5,864 nt of DNA from SVQP01 sp045660125 (GCA_045660125.1 JAZRDG010000006.1:1-5864); one strand, 5' to 3'. Counted from the stretch's first letter, positions 1 to 5,864 are shown. The notes: generated by a model not told the origin, from the letters alone. Made by a program: numbers and translations.

Positions 1-1094
1 ACGCGGTCAACCACGATCTGATAGTTGGGCGTAATGTCGCCGCCGCTGACCTTGAGCAGTACCTCCTCGATCTGCGAGGGGAATACGTTGACGCCGCGAA
101 TGATCAGCATATCGTCGCTTCTGCCGCTGGGCTTGCGCATACGTACGTGGGTTCTGCCGCACTTGCAGGGCTCGTAGTTGAGCGAGCAAATGTCACGGGT
201 GCGGTAGCGGATCACAGGGAAGCCCTGCTTGGTAATGGTGGTGAATACAAGCTCACCCGTCGCACCGGCAGGCAGCACCTCGCAGGTGTCGGGGTCAATG
301 ATCTCGGGAATAAAGTTGTCCTCCCATACGTGCATACCGCACTGGTATTCGCACTCACAGGAAACGCCGGGGCCAAGAATTTCGGAAAGACCGTAGATAT
401 CGTAAGCACGCAAGCCAAGCTTGTCTTCGATCTGCTTGCGCATGTCCTCGCTCCAGGGCTCGGCACCGAAAATGCCGACCTTGAGACTCAGCTGATCCTT
501 AAGACCCAGCTTTTCGATCTCCTCGCCAAGATACATGGCGTAGGAGGGAGTGCAGCAAAGCGCGGTTGCACCGAAATCGATCATGTTCTGGATCTGCAGC
601 GAGGTGTTGCCCGAGGACATGGGGATCACGGTTGCACCAAGCGCTTCCACGCCGCCGTGCGCACCAAGACCGCCCGTAAACAAGCCGTAGCCGTAGGATA
701 CCTGCACGATATCCTCACGGGTCAAGCCAAGAGCCTCCAGCATTCTTGCCACGCAGTCCGCCCACATAGCAAGGTCGTCGTTGGTGTATCCAACCACGAT
801 TCTCTTGCCGGTCGTACCCGAGGAGGCGTGCAGGCGCACGATCTCGGACATGGGGGTGGCAAACAGACCAAAGGGGTAGTAGTCGCGCAGGTCGCTCTTG
901 TAGGAGAAGGGCAGCTTGCAAAGATCCTTGACGCTGTGTACGTCGTCGGGAGTCAGACCCAACTCGTCCATTCTGTTGCGGAAGCACTCTACGTTTTCAT
1001 AGCAGCGCTTGACTTGTGCGATCAGTCTCTCGCTTTGCAGCGCCTCGATCTGCTCGCGAGGCATACATTCAATTTCGGGATGTCTAATAGCCAT
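1..1094 (-). CDS. paaK: Phenylacetate-CoA ligase, AMP-forming (C-terminus beyond window edge)
   Basis: Predicted cytoplasmic ANL-superfamily ligase that activates phenylacetate or a related aryl acetate to its CoA thioester (ATP to AMP + PPi). The frame is open from the ATG at 1094 to the window edge: 364 complete codons of a family usually about 430-440 aa, so roughly 70 C-terminal residues, including the region with the catalytic lysine, are outside. Visible motifs: the family-typical DLRDYYPFGLFATP (68-81), the ATP P-loop HASSGTTGKR (89-98), the adenine-contacting YGLSE (234-238), EC..QCGMHVWED (247-259), the ribose-binding YRTRD (297-301), CKCGRT (310-315) and the hinge region starting GRSDDMLIIRG (324-334). 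The start has AGAGG six bases upstream and lies 20 bases after the preceding stop. It is the last gene seen in the operon. The PaaK-type fold is secure; the exact aryl substrate (phenyl-, hydroxyphenyl- or indoleacetate) is not. Confidence 0.93.
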   Translation of the reverse strand, partial: MAIRHPEIECMPREQIEALQSERLIAQVKRCYENVECFRNRMDELGLTPDDVHSVKDLCKLPFSYKSDLRDYYPFGLFATPMSEIVRLHASSGTTGKRIVVGYTNDDLAMWADCVARMLEALGLTREDIVQVSYGYGLFTGGLGAHGGVEALGATVIPMSSGNTSLQIQNMIDFGATALCCTPSYAMYLGEEIEKLGLKDQLSLKVGIFGAEPWSEDMRKQIEDKLGLRAYDIYGLSEILGPGVSCECEYQCGMHVWEDNFIPEIIDPDTCEVLPAGATGELVFTTITKQGFPVIRYRTRDICSLNYEPCKCGRTHVRMRKPSGRSDDMLIIRGVNVFPSQIEEVLLKVSGGDITPNYQIVVDR

Positions 1095-1100
1095 AGGGGG

Positions 1101-1105
1101 CCTCT
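1101..1105 (-). promoter_or_regulatory. Ribosome binding site of paaK
   Basis: AGAGG, six bases (CCCCCT) before the ATG at 1094, within the 20-base gap after the membrane-protein stop. It is weaker than the AGGAGG-type sites of the other genes in the operon, and it fixes the start of paaK at 1094. Confidence 0.7.
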
Positions 1106-1114
1106 TTTCTTTGC

Positions 1115-1798
1115 TTAGGATTTCTTTCTTTTGAGGTTGAGGATGATGCCCAGCGCAACCGAAAGTGCGGCAGCCATGGCAACCTGATATTCGGAGGGCA
1201 GCATAAAGGTGACGGTATGTGCGGGAATCCAGAACAGGGGAACGGTTTTGAGCAGCGTAAAGGATGCGAATTTCTCCCAATCTACCTTGTGGATCACGTT
1301 TGCAAGCGTGATCTTTTTCTTGCCGGTGGCGCGGATATCAAGCAAGGTATCCGAGCACTTGTGCAGCGCCATAAAGGTGGGACCGAACGAAAGGTTCATG
1401 GTCGCGCTGATAAAGAATGCCTTGATAAAGGAATTGAACAGCGGGTTTTGGGGAGAGGGGAGAAGCCCCGTGCTCATCAGCGCGCCAACGCCTGCGCCGA
1501 AGATCTTCATCATGTAGGTGATCCAGACGCCAATGACGCCCCAGATCAGAAATCGCGCCCAAACGTAAGAGGGCAGCGCCCATTCCTTTTTGGCAAGACG
1601 AACTGCCAGCAGCTCGCCCGCGGTTGCAAGCAATGCGAATTTCGCAAAGCCCATCAGGTAGGGGTGATCGCTTGAGAGTGTTTTGAATATCTCGCGTGTG
1701 GAGGGAATGATCAAAAGAGCCGCAAAGCCGCACAACGAAAGCACGACGTAGGCAATGATCAAAATGGGTTTGAGCGGGCTTGCAGATTTGTCTTTCAT
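1115..1798 (-). CDS. Polytopic membrane protein of unknown function, possibly distantly Mpv17/PMP22-like
   Basis: A 227-aa protein with about five or six hydrophobic segments (roughly residues 11-31, 47-68, 80-101, 122-145, 178-195 and 203-220), a short positively charged N-terminus and a basic tail (KRKK, 223-226), so an inner-membrane protein without a cleaved signal peptide. Polar residues inside the hydrophobic parts stand out: GELLAVR (61-67), SATMNLSFGPTF (131-142) and H146. The C-terminal block has W174, F180, VPLFWIPAH (186-194) and LPSEYQ (200-205), which recalls the Trp/Pro/Phe/Arg pattern of Mpv17/PMP22 proteins; this is from memory and weak. The chosen ATG follows AAGGAG by seven bases and lies four bases after the iorB stop. 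A longer version starting at 1858 would overlap iorB by 56 bases and has no comparable site. Its place between iorB and paaK suggests a role with aryl acids, such as passage across the membrane, but no function is shown. Confidence 0.88.
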   Translation of the reverse strand: MKDKSASPLKPILIIAYVVLSLCGFAALLIIPSTREIFKTLSSDHPYLMGFAKFALLATAGELLAVRLAKKEWALPSYVWARFLIWGVIGVWITYMMKIFGAGVGALMSTGLLPSPQNPLFNSFIKAFFISATMNLSFGPTFMALHKCSDTLLDIRATGKKKITLANVIHKVDWEKFASFTLLKTVPLFWIPAHTVTFMLPSEYQVAMAAALSVALGIILNLKRKKS

Positions 1799-1802
1799 GA
1801 TC

Positions 1803-2384
1803 TTACTCCTTCTTTGTGTAGTTGTATCCTGCGTCAAACGCACGCAGATTGATGTCAAGGAACTTGGCGGGCACGCACTCGCGTACTGCCTTTACCCAGG
1901 TTTCGTAGGGAATGTCGGTGTTTTTTGCCATCACGCCCATGAGCACGACGTTGACAGCCTTGGTGTTTCCTGCCTCTTTTGCAAGGGTCAGCGCGTCCAG
2001 CGCACAGAGGTCAACCTGCTTTGCCAGGGTGTCCATAATGCCCTCGGGGTACTTTGCAGCACCCGTGATAACGGGCATGGGGTTAATGCATTGGGTGTTG
2101 GCAATCATCTTGCCGCCTATCTTGAGATAGGGCAGCGCACGCAGCGCCTCCAGCTGCTCAAAGGCGAGAATGATATCTGCCTCGCCCTTGTCAATGACGG
2201 GGGAGTAAACCTTTTCGCCGTATTTTACGTAGGTGACAACGCTGCCGCCACGCTGCGACATGCCGTGCACCTCGGAGACCTTGACGTCGTAGCCAAGCGA
2301 GAGAATGGCGTTACCGAGAATGCGGCTTGCAAGCAGAGTGCCCTGACCGCCAACGCCAACAATCATAATATTCACGTTTTTCAT
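1803..2384 (-). CDS. iorB: Indolepyruvate ferredoxin oxidoreductase, beta subunit
   Basis: Small subunit (193 aa, normal family length) of the oxygen-sensitive enzyme that converts arylpyruvates, CoA and oxidised ferredoxin to aryl-acetyl-CoA, CO2 and reduced ferredoxin in the cytoplasm. It is a single pyruvate/2-oxoacid:ferredoxin oxidoreductase gamma-type domain. Diagnostic features are the glycine-rich GVGGQGTLLASRIL near the N-terminus (10-23), SEVHGMSQRGGSV (37-49), EADIILAFEQLEALR (68-82), a conserved N/P turn (NPMPVITG, 101-108) and NVVLMG (145-150). The start at 2384 is two bases after the iorA stop and has a perfect AAGGAGG seven bases upstream, inside the final iorA codons. An upstream in-frame ATG at 2453 would add 23 residues unlike the family and overlap iorA, so it is rejected. 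Co-translation with iorA fits their fixed stoichiometry. Confidence 0.96.
   Translation of the reverse strand: MKNVNIMIVGVGGQGTLLASRILGNAILSLGYDVKVSEVHGMSQRGGSVVTYVKYGEKVYSPVIDKGEADIILAFEQLEALRALPYLKIGGKMIANTQCINPMPVITGAAKYPEGIMDTLAKQVDLCALDALTLAKEAGNTKAVNVVLMGVMAKNTDIPYETWVKAVRECVPAKFLDINLRAFDAGYNYTKKE
1806..1811 (-). promoter_or_regulatory. Ribosome binding site of the membrane-protein gene
   Basis: AAGGAG lies in the last codons of iorB and ends directly before its TAA stop, seven bases (TAAGATC) before the ATG at 1798. It decides the start and implies translational coupling to iorB. Confidence 0.85.
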
Positions 2385-2386
2385 GG

Positions 2387-4129
2387 TCAGTCCTCCTTCT
2401 TCTGGATCGCGCCAAACGGGCAAACGCCGATGCACAAGCCGCAGCCGTTGCATTGCGTTGCGTCGATCTTGACAGAGCCGTCGCCCTCAACAGAGATAGC
2501 GGGGCAGCCCAGCTTCATGCAAAGCTTGCACTTCTTGCACTTGTCGGTAATCTCGCAATGCCCCGCGTACTTAACGTACTTGAGCAGCGCGCAGGGACGC
2601 TGTGCAATGATAACAGAGGGCTCGTCTGCAGCGACTTCCTCGCGCACAACTGCCTCAAAGGTTTTCAGATCAAAGGGATCAGCCACGCGCACGCGCTGCA
2701 CGCCAACTGCGCGGCAAAGCGCGATCAAGTCAACTGCACGGGTGTCCTCGCCGCGAATGGTCTTGCCCATAGCGGGGTTCTGCTGGTGACCGGTCATGCC
2801 GGTAATCGAGTTGTCCAGCACGATAACCGTGTTTGCGCCCTTGTTGTATACGATATCGATCAAGCCGGTGATGCCCGAGTGAATAAAGGTGGAGTCACCG
2901 ATCACGCTGACCAGCTTTTTGTTGAACTCCTCGCCCTGCACCTTTGCCATGCCGAACGCTGCGCTAACCGATGCACCCATGCAAATGGTGGTGTCAACCG
3001 ATGCCAAGGGAGCAACTGCGCCCAAGGTGTAGCAGCCAATGTCGCCCGAGACGGTCAAGCCCAGCTTCCCCAGCACGTAGAACGTGCCTCTGTGCGGACA
3101 TCCCGCGCACATAACGGGCGGACGGTTGGGAATGGTAGTGTCAAGTGCCACGTACTCGGGGTTGGGGGTGCCGAGCACGGCGGTGCGGATCATGGAAGGG
3201 GTGTATTCGCCAAGCAGCGTGAAATGCTGCTTGCCCTCTACCTTGACGCCGATGTTGTTGCAATGCTCCTCGATAAAGGGATCCAGCTCCTCGATCACCC
3301 AAAGGGTGTCAACCGATGTGGCAAAATCCTTGATCTTTTGCTCGGGCAGGGGATAGACCATTCCAAGCTTTAAGTAGTTGACCTGCTCGCCCAGCGCCTC
3401 GTGTGCGTACAGGTAGGTGGTGCCGGACACGATCACGCCGATGCGCGCGCCGTTGTCCTCGATCACGTTCAGGGGCGAGGTCTCGGCATACGCGATCAGA
3501 TCGCGGGTGCGCTGCTCAACCACTACGTGCTTCTTGACCGCCATCGCGGGCATCATGACGTACTTGGGAATGTCCTTTTCGTAGGGCTTGACCGGTACTT
3601 CCACTCTCTCGGAAAGCTCCACAGGGTTCTGCGAGTGCGAGATACGGGTGGAAAGACGCAGCATGACGGGGGTGTCAAACTGCTCGGAAAGGTCGTAAGC
3701 CAGCTTGGTAAAGCTCAGGCACTCAGAGGAGTCCGAGGGCTCCAGCATAGGCAGCTTGGATGCCTTTGCGTAGTGACGGGAATCCTGCTCGTTTTGCGAG
3801 GAGTGCATGCCGGGGTCGTCTGCCACGGCAATGACAAGACCGCCGTTGACGCCCGTGTAGGATGCGGTAAAGAAGGGGTCAGCCATCACGTTAAGCCCTA
3901 CGTGCTTGCAGCAGGTCATGGCTCTGCCGCCTGCAATGGATGCGCCAATGGCAACCTCTGCAGCCACCTTTTCGTTGGGTGCCCATTCTACGTTGATCTC
4001 GGGGTATTGCACAATGTTTTCGGTAATCTCGGTGCTGGGAGTGCCGGGGTAAGAGGATACCACGCGCACGCCAGCCTCGTATGCGCCGCGTGCAACGGCT
4101 GCATTTCCGAGCATAAGCTTTTTGGACAT
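2387..4129 (-). CDS. iorA: Indolepyruvate ferredoxin oxidoreductase, alpha subunit
   Basis: Catalytic, thiamine-diphosphate-dependent subunit (580 aa, near the usual ~600) that decarboxylates arylpyruvates and passes electrons through Fe-S clusters to ferredoxin. In order: an N-terminal pyrimidine-binding domain with SSYPGTPSTEI (25-35) and the likely cofactor-activating E53 in APNEKVAAEVA; a middle domain; CAGCPHRG (341-348); the diphosphate/Mg-binding TPP domain with GDSTFIHSG (411-419) and DNSITGMTGHQ (439-449); and a C-terminal 2[4Fe-4S] ferredoxin domain. The eight cluster cysteines are all present: C531, C534, C537, C542 (CX2CX2CX4CP, the spacing typical of IorA) and C560, C563, C566, C570 (CX2CX2CX3CP). 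The start at 4129 lies 21 bases after the synthetase stop; its Shine-Dalgarno AAGGAG is unusually far (12 bases) and sits in a small inverted repeat. TGA stop, then iorB after two bases. Intact and confidently assigned; preference among indole-, phenyl- and hydroxyphenylpyruvate cannot be read from the sequence. Confidence 0.97.
   Translation of the reverse strand: MSKKLMLGNAAVARGAYEAGVRVVSSYPGTPSTEITENIVQYPEINVEWAPNEKVAAEVAIGASIAGGRAMTCCKHVGLNVMADPFFTASYTGVNGGLVIAVADDPGMHSSQNEQDSRHYAKASKLPMLEPSDSSECLSFTKLAYDLSEQFDTPVMLRLSTRISHSQNPVELSERVEVPVKPYEKDIPKYVMMPAMAVKKHVVVEQRTRDLIAYAETSPLNVIEDNGARIGVIVSGTTYLYAHEALGEQVNYLKLGMVYPLPEQKIKDFATSVDTLWVIEELDPFIEEHCNNIGVKVEGKQHFTLLGEYTPSMIRTAVLGTPNPEYVALDTTIPNRPPVMCAGCPHRGTFYVLGKLGLTVSGDIGCYTLGAVAPLASVDTTICMGASVSAAFGMAKVQGEEFNKKLVSVIGDSTFIHSGITGLIDIVYNKGANTVIVLDNSITGMTGHQQNPAMGKTIRGEDTRAVDLIALCRAVGVQRVRVADPFDLKTFEAVVREEVAADEPSVIIAQRPCALLKYVKYAGHCEITDKCKKCKLCMKLGCPAISVEGDGSVKIDATQCNGCGLCIGVCPFGAIQKKED
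2392..2398 (-). promoter_or_regulatory. Ribosome binding site of iorB
   Basis: AAGGAGG within the last codons of iorA, seven bases before the iorB ATG. It encodes the C-terminal KKED region of IorA at the same time and fixes the iorB start at 2384. Confidence 0.88.
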
Positions 4130-4135
4130 AATATG

Positions 4136-4148
4136 TAAGGTCTCCTTA
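4136..4148 (-). promoter_or_regulatory. Inverted repeat enclosing the iorA ribosome binding site
   Basis: The gap between the synthetase stop and iorA contains TAAGG-AGA-CCTTA, a perfect 5-bp inverted repeat with a three-base loop. The iorA Shine-Dalgarno AAGGAG (4142-4147) lies in its 5' arm and loop. Folding would partly hide the site; a ribosome finishing at the TGA only three bases upstream (4151-4153) would open it. That suggests translational coupling of iorA to the upstream gene. The repeat is seen; the regulatory role is inferred. Confidence 0.5.
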
Positions 4149-4150
4149 TA

Positions 4151-5785
4151 TCAGTTCTGGATCTGCTGCTCGACAAGGCTTCCGCCGCAGTATTGCTCGC
4201 GCAGCTTGGGCTTTTCGATCTTGCCCGTGGGGTTTCTGGGAATGGTGGCGAAAATGATCTTGCGCGGACGCTTGTAGCGAGGCAGGGACGCACAGAAGTT
4301 CATGATCTCCTCCTCGGTCGCGCTGCAGCCTTCCTTGCATTCAATAATGGCTGCGGCAATCTCACCAAGACGCTCGTGCGGCAAGCCGATGACGGCAACG
4401 TCCTTGACGGTAGCGTGTGCACGAATGTGGTTTTCGATCTGCACGGGGTAGAGGTTCTCACCGCCCGTGATGATAACGTCCTTCTTACGGTCAACCAGGT
4501 AAATAAAGCCGTCGGGGTCTTCCATTGCCATGTCGCCCGTGAGCAGCCAACCGTCGCGCAGCACCTCTGCGCTGGCTTCGGGATCGTTGTAGTAGCAGTT
4601 CATCACGCCGGGACCCTTGACGCAAAGCTCACCAACCTCGCCGCGGGCAACCGTTCTGCCCTGGGGGTCAATGATGCGGGTCTTCCAGCCGTATCCTGCC
4701 TTGCCGATCGCGCCAACCTTGTCCACGTTTTCCACGCCAAGGTGTACGCAGCCGGGGCCGATCGATTCGCTAAGACCGTAGTTTGTGTCGTATTGGTGGC
4801 CGGGGAATATCTCCATCCAACGCTTGATCAGCGAGGGCGGAACGGGCTGCGCACCAATGTGCATCAGTCTCCAAGCCGAGAGGTCGTAGTCTTCCTTCTT
4901 GAGCTCGCCGCGCTCCAGCGCGTCCAGAATGTCCTGCGCCCACGGAACCAAGAGCCATACGATCGAGCATTTTTCGTCGGACGCCGCCTTGAGGATCCAT
5001 TCGGGGTTGACACCCTTGAGCAGAACCGCCTTGCCGCCTGCGAAAAAGCTGCCCATCCAGTGCATCTTCGCGCCTGTGTGGTAGAGGGGCGGAATGCAAA
5101 GGAACACGTCGTCGTGCGTCTGGGAGTGGTGGTTGTGCTCGGTCAGCATGGCGTGCGTTAAGGAACGGTGCGCGTGCAGAATGGCTTTTGGGAAGCCGGT
5201 CGTGCCGGAAGAGAAGTAGATCGCACCGTCATCGTCCTCGGTCAAGGTCACGTCGGGCTGACGGGAGGTGCAGTATGCAATCATTTTATCGTAGCTGTCG
5301 GCAAACGCGGGGCAATCCTCGCCAACGTAGAAGAGGTTGCGCACGCGGGGGATCTGATCGCTGATGGCTTCCAGTCTGCCGATAAATTCGGGCCCGAAGA
5401 TCAGCATGGAGCTGTCGGATTTGTCCAGACAGTACTTGATCTCGTCTGCAGTGTAGCGGTAGTTGAGCGGAACGGCAACCGCACCCGCCTTGAGAATGCC
5501 GAAGTAGATGGGCAGCCATTCAATCGAGTTCATCATCAGGATCGAAACCTTGTCGCCCTTGCGGCAGCCGCGGGAGAGTAAGAGGTTGGCAAAGCGGTTG
5601 GCTCTTTTCCAGAATTGCTCCCAAGTGATCTCGCGACGGAAGGGCTGACCGGGCTCGGGCTGCATGAGCGCATAGTCGCGCCAGGTAATGCGGCTTTGCG
5701 GCTCAAACATAGGATTGATCTCAACCAAAGCGACCTCATCAGCGTAGAGTCGCGCGTTGTTATCTAAAATATCTGTGATGATCAT
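4151..5785 (-). CDS. AMP-forming acyl-CoA synthetase (ANL superfamily, class I ligase)
   Basis: Complete 544-aa cytoplasmic ligase that activates a carboxylic acid through an acyl-adenylate to an acyl-CoA. All core motifs are intact: P-loop FSSGTTGFPKA (191-201), PLYHTGAK (233-240), YGLSE (336-340), GELCVKGPGVMNCYY (385-399), LTGD (415-418), hinge DRKKDVIITGGENLYP (432-447) and C-terminal NPTGKIEKP (518-526) with catalytic K522. The segment between VALVEI (18-23) and the usual ITWEQF start of the fold (53-58) is about 30 residues longer than in typical members and carries two similar ITW elements 20 residues apart. The start at 5785 has AGGAGG eight bases upstream. It is the first gene of the operon, directly behind the promoter. 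It belongs to a different subfamily from the PaaK at the other end. The substrate is not evident: an aryl acetate is suggested by context, a medium-chain or branched acid is equally possible. Confidence 0.93.
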   Translation of the reverse strand: MIITDILDNNARLYADEVALVEINPMFEPQSRITWRDYALMQPEPGQPFRREITWEQFWKRANRFANLLLSRGCRKGDKVSILMMNSIEWLPIYFGILKAGAVAVPLNYRYTADEIKYCLDKSDSSMLIFGPEFIGRLEAISDQIPRVRNLFYVGEDCPAFADSYDKMIAYCTSRQPDVTLTEDDDGAIYFSSGTTGFPKAILHAHRSLTHAMLTEHNHHSQTHDDVFLCIPPLYHTGAKMHWMGSFFAGGKAVLLKGVNPEWILKAASDEKCSIVWLLVPWAQDILDALERGELKKEDYDLSAWRLMHIGAQPVPPSLIKRWMEIFPGHQYDTNYGLSESIGPGCVHLGVENVDKVGAIGKAGYGWKTRIIDPQGRTVARGEVGELCVKGPGVMNCYYNDPEASAEVLRDGWLLTGDMAMEDPDGFIYLVDRKKDVIITGGENLYPVQIENHIRAHATVKDVAVIGLPHERLGEIAAAIIECKEGCSATEEEIMNFCASLPRYKRPRKIIFATIPRNPTGKIEKPKLREQYCGGSLVEQQIQN

Positions 5786-5793
5786 AAGTAGTT

Positions 5794-5799
5794 CCTCCT
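5794..5799 (-). promoter_or_regulatory. Ribosome binding site of the acyl-CoA synthetase
   Basis: AGGAGG, eight bases before the ATG at 5785. It is an optimal Bacillota-type site, directly after the leader dyad, and fixes the start of the first gene. Confidence 0.9.
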
Positions 5800-5800
5800 A

Positions 5801-5816
5801 CTTTCAATGGTGAAAG
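5801..5816 (-). promoter_or_regulatory. Leader dyad, possible operator or RNA hairpin
   Basis: CTTTCA-CCAT-TGAAAG is a perfect 6-bp inverted repeat with a four-base spacer, in the short transcribed leader between the promoter and the Shine-Dalgarno site, which begins one base beyond it. It could be bound as DNA by a dimeric repressor at about +8 to +24, or form a small hairpin in the mRNA next to, but not covering, the ribosome binding site. The repeat is directly visible; no regulator family is recognised. Confidence 0.45.
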
Positions 5817-5830
5817 AAAATAGATATTTC

Positions 5831-5859
5831 ATTATATCATAAAGTGCGAAAAATGTCAA
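5831..5859 (-). promoter_or_regulatory. Consensus sigma70/sigmaA promoter with extended -10
   Basis: The -35 box TTGACA (5854-5859) and -10 box TATAAT (5831-5836) both match consensus exactly, with the optimal 17-base spacer. A TG one base before the -10 (5838-5839) makes it an extended -10 promoter as well. Transcription should start near 5823-5825, giving a leader of about 39 bases. The region is much more AT-rich than the coding sequence. It points leftwards and is the only good promoter seen ahead of the five-gene run. Confidence 0.88.
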
Positions 5860-5864
5860 TGATT

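Larger units (their letters stand above)
1..5825 (-). other. Predicted transcription unit: synthetase-iorA-iorB-membrane protein-paaK
   Basis: Five same-strand genes with gaps of 21, 2, 4 and 20 bases follow a single strong promoter, and no terminator-like hairpin with a T-run lies in any gap. Co-transcription from about 5824 through the left edge is therefore likely. Two starts (iorB and the membrane-protein gene) have their ribosome binding sites inside the preceding gene. Where the operon ends is outside the window. Confidence 0.82.

Noticed and set aside
1095..1114. Possible terminator between the membrane-protein gene and paaK.
   Set aside because: The 20-base gap has no GC-rich hairpin followed by a T-run, and it holds the paaK ribosome binding site.
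147..1118. Long open frame on the plus strand opposite paaK (323 codons), with similar long plus-strand frames at 1755-2789, 2453-3373, 3401-4138 and 4193-5161.
   Set aside because: They are antisense shadows of well-recognised minus-strand genes, with low-complexity, His/Val/Gly/Ala-rich translations, no recognisable domains and no ribosome binding sites. Biased codon use in the real genes keeps the opposite frame free of stops.
1799..1858. Upstream in-frame ATG extending the membrane protein by 20 residues.
   Set aside because: It would overlap iorB, is polar and unlike a membrane-protein N-terminus, and the AAGGAG site clearly serves the ATG at 1798.
2385..2453. Upstream in-frame ATG extending IorB by 23 residues.
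   Set aside because: The extra residues are arginine-rich read-through of the iorA ferredoxin-domain codons, and the optimal AAGGAGG lies before the internal ATG at 2384.
2417..2539. Possibility that the ferredoxin-like region is a separate ferredoxin gene.
   Set aside because: It is continuous and in frame with the TPP domain of IorA, where a C-terminal 2[4Fe-4S] domain is normal for the family.
5823..5838. GATAT-N6-ATATC inverted repeat overlapping the -10 box and transcription start.
   Set aside because: Five-base arms made almost wholly of A and T in an AT-rich promoter are expected by chance; the dyad at 5801-5816 is a better operator candidate.

Overview
The window reads as one leftward (minus-strand) operon from an anaerobic bacterium, most likely a member of the Clostridia or a related Bacillota lineage. 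This is an inference from strong AGGAGG-type Shine-Dalgarno sites before most genes, a consensus housekeeping promoter in an AT-rich leader, tight gene packing, and an oxygen-sensitive ferredoxin-dependent 2-oxoacid oxidoreductase. No species can be named from the sequence.

Layout, in order of transcription from right to left. At 5786-5864 there is a short AT-rich leader with a perfect TTGACA-N17-TATAAT promoter (also extended -10), a 16-bp dyad and a strong ribosome binding site. At 4151-5785 lies an AMP-forming acyl-CoA synthetase (544 aa). At 2387-4129 lies iorA (580 aa) and at 1803-2384 iorB (193 aa), together encoding indolepyruvate:ferredoxin oxidoreductase. At 1115-1798 is a 227-aa polytopic membrane protein of unknown function with a weak Mpv17/PMP22-like look at its C-terminus. 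At 1-1094 is a phenylacetate-CoA ligase (paaK type) whose C-terminus is cut off by the window edge. The gaps between genes are 21, 2, 4 and 20 bases. No terminator, tRNA, rRNA, CRISPR array or mobile element is visible.

The genes form a coherent aryl-acid module. IorAB interconverts an arylpyruvate (indolepyruvate, phenylpyruvate or hydroxyphenylpyruvate) plus CoA and oxidised ferredoxin with an aryl-acetyl-CoA, CO2 and reduced ferredoxin. The two ligases interconvert aryl or other carboxylic acids and their CoA esters at the cost of ATP to AMP. The set can serve breakdown of aromatic amino acids to aryl acetates with reduction of ferredoxin. It can also serve salvage of aryl acetates into aromatic amino acids by reductive carboxylation; two ATP-consuming ligases beside IorAB lean mildly towards salvage, but the sequence does not settle it. 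The membrane protein is the unexplained member and the best candidate for something new.
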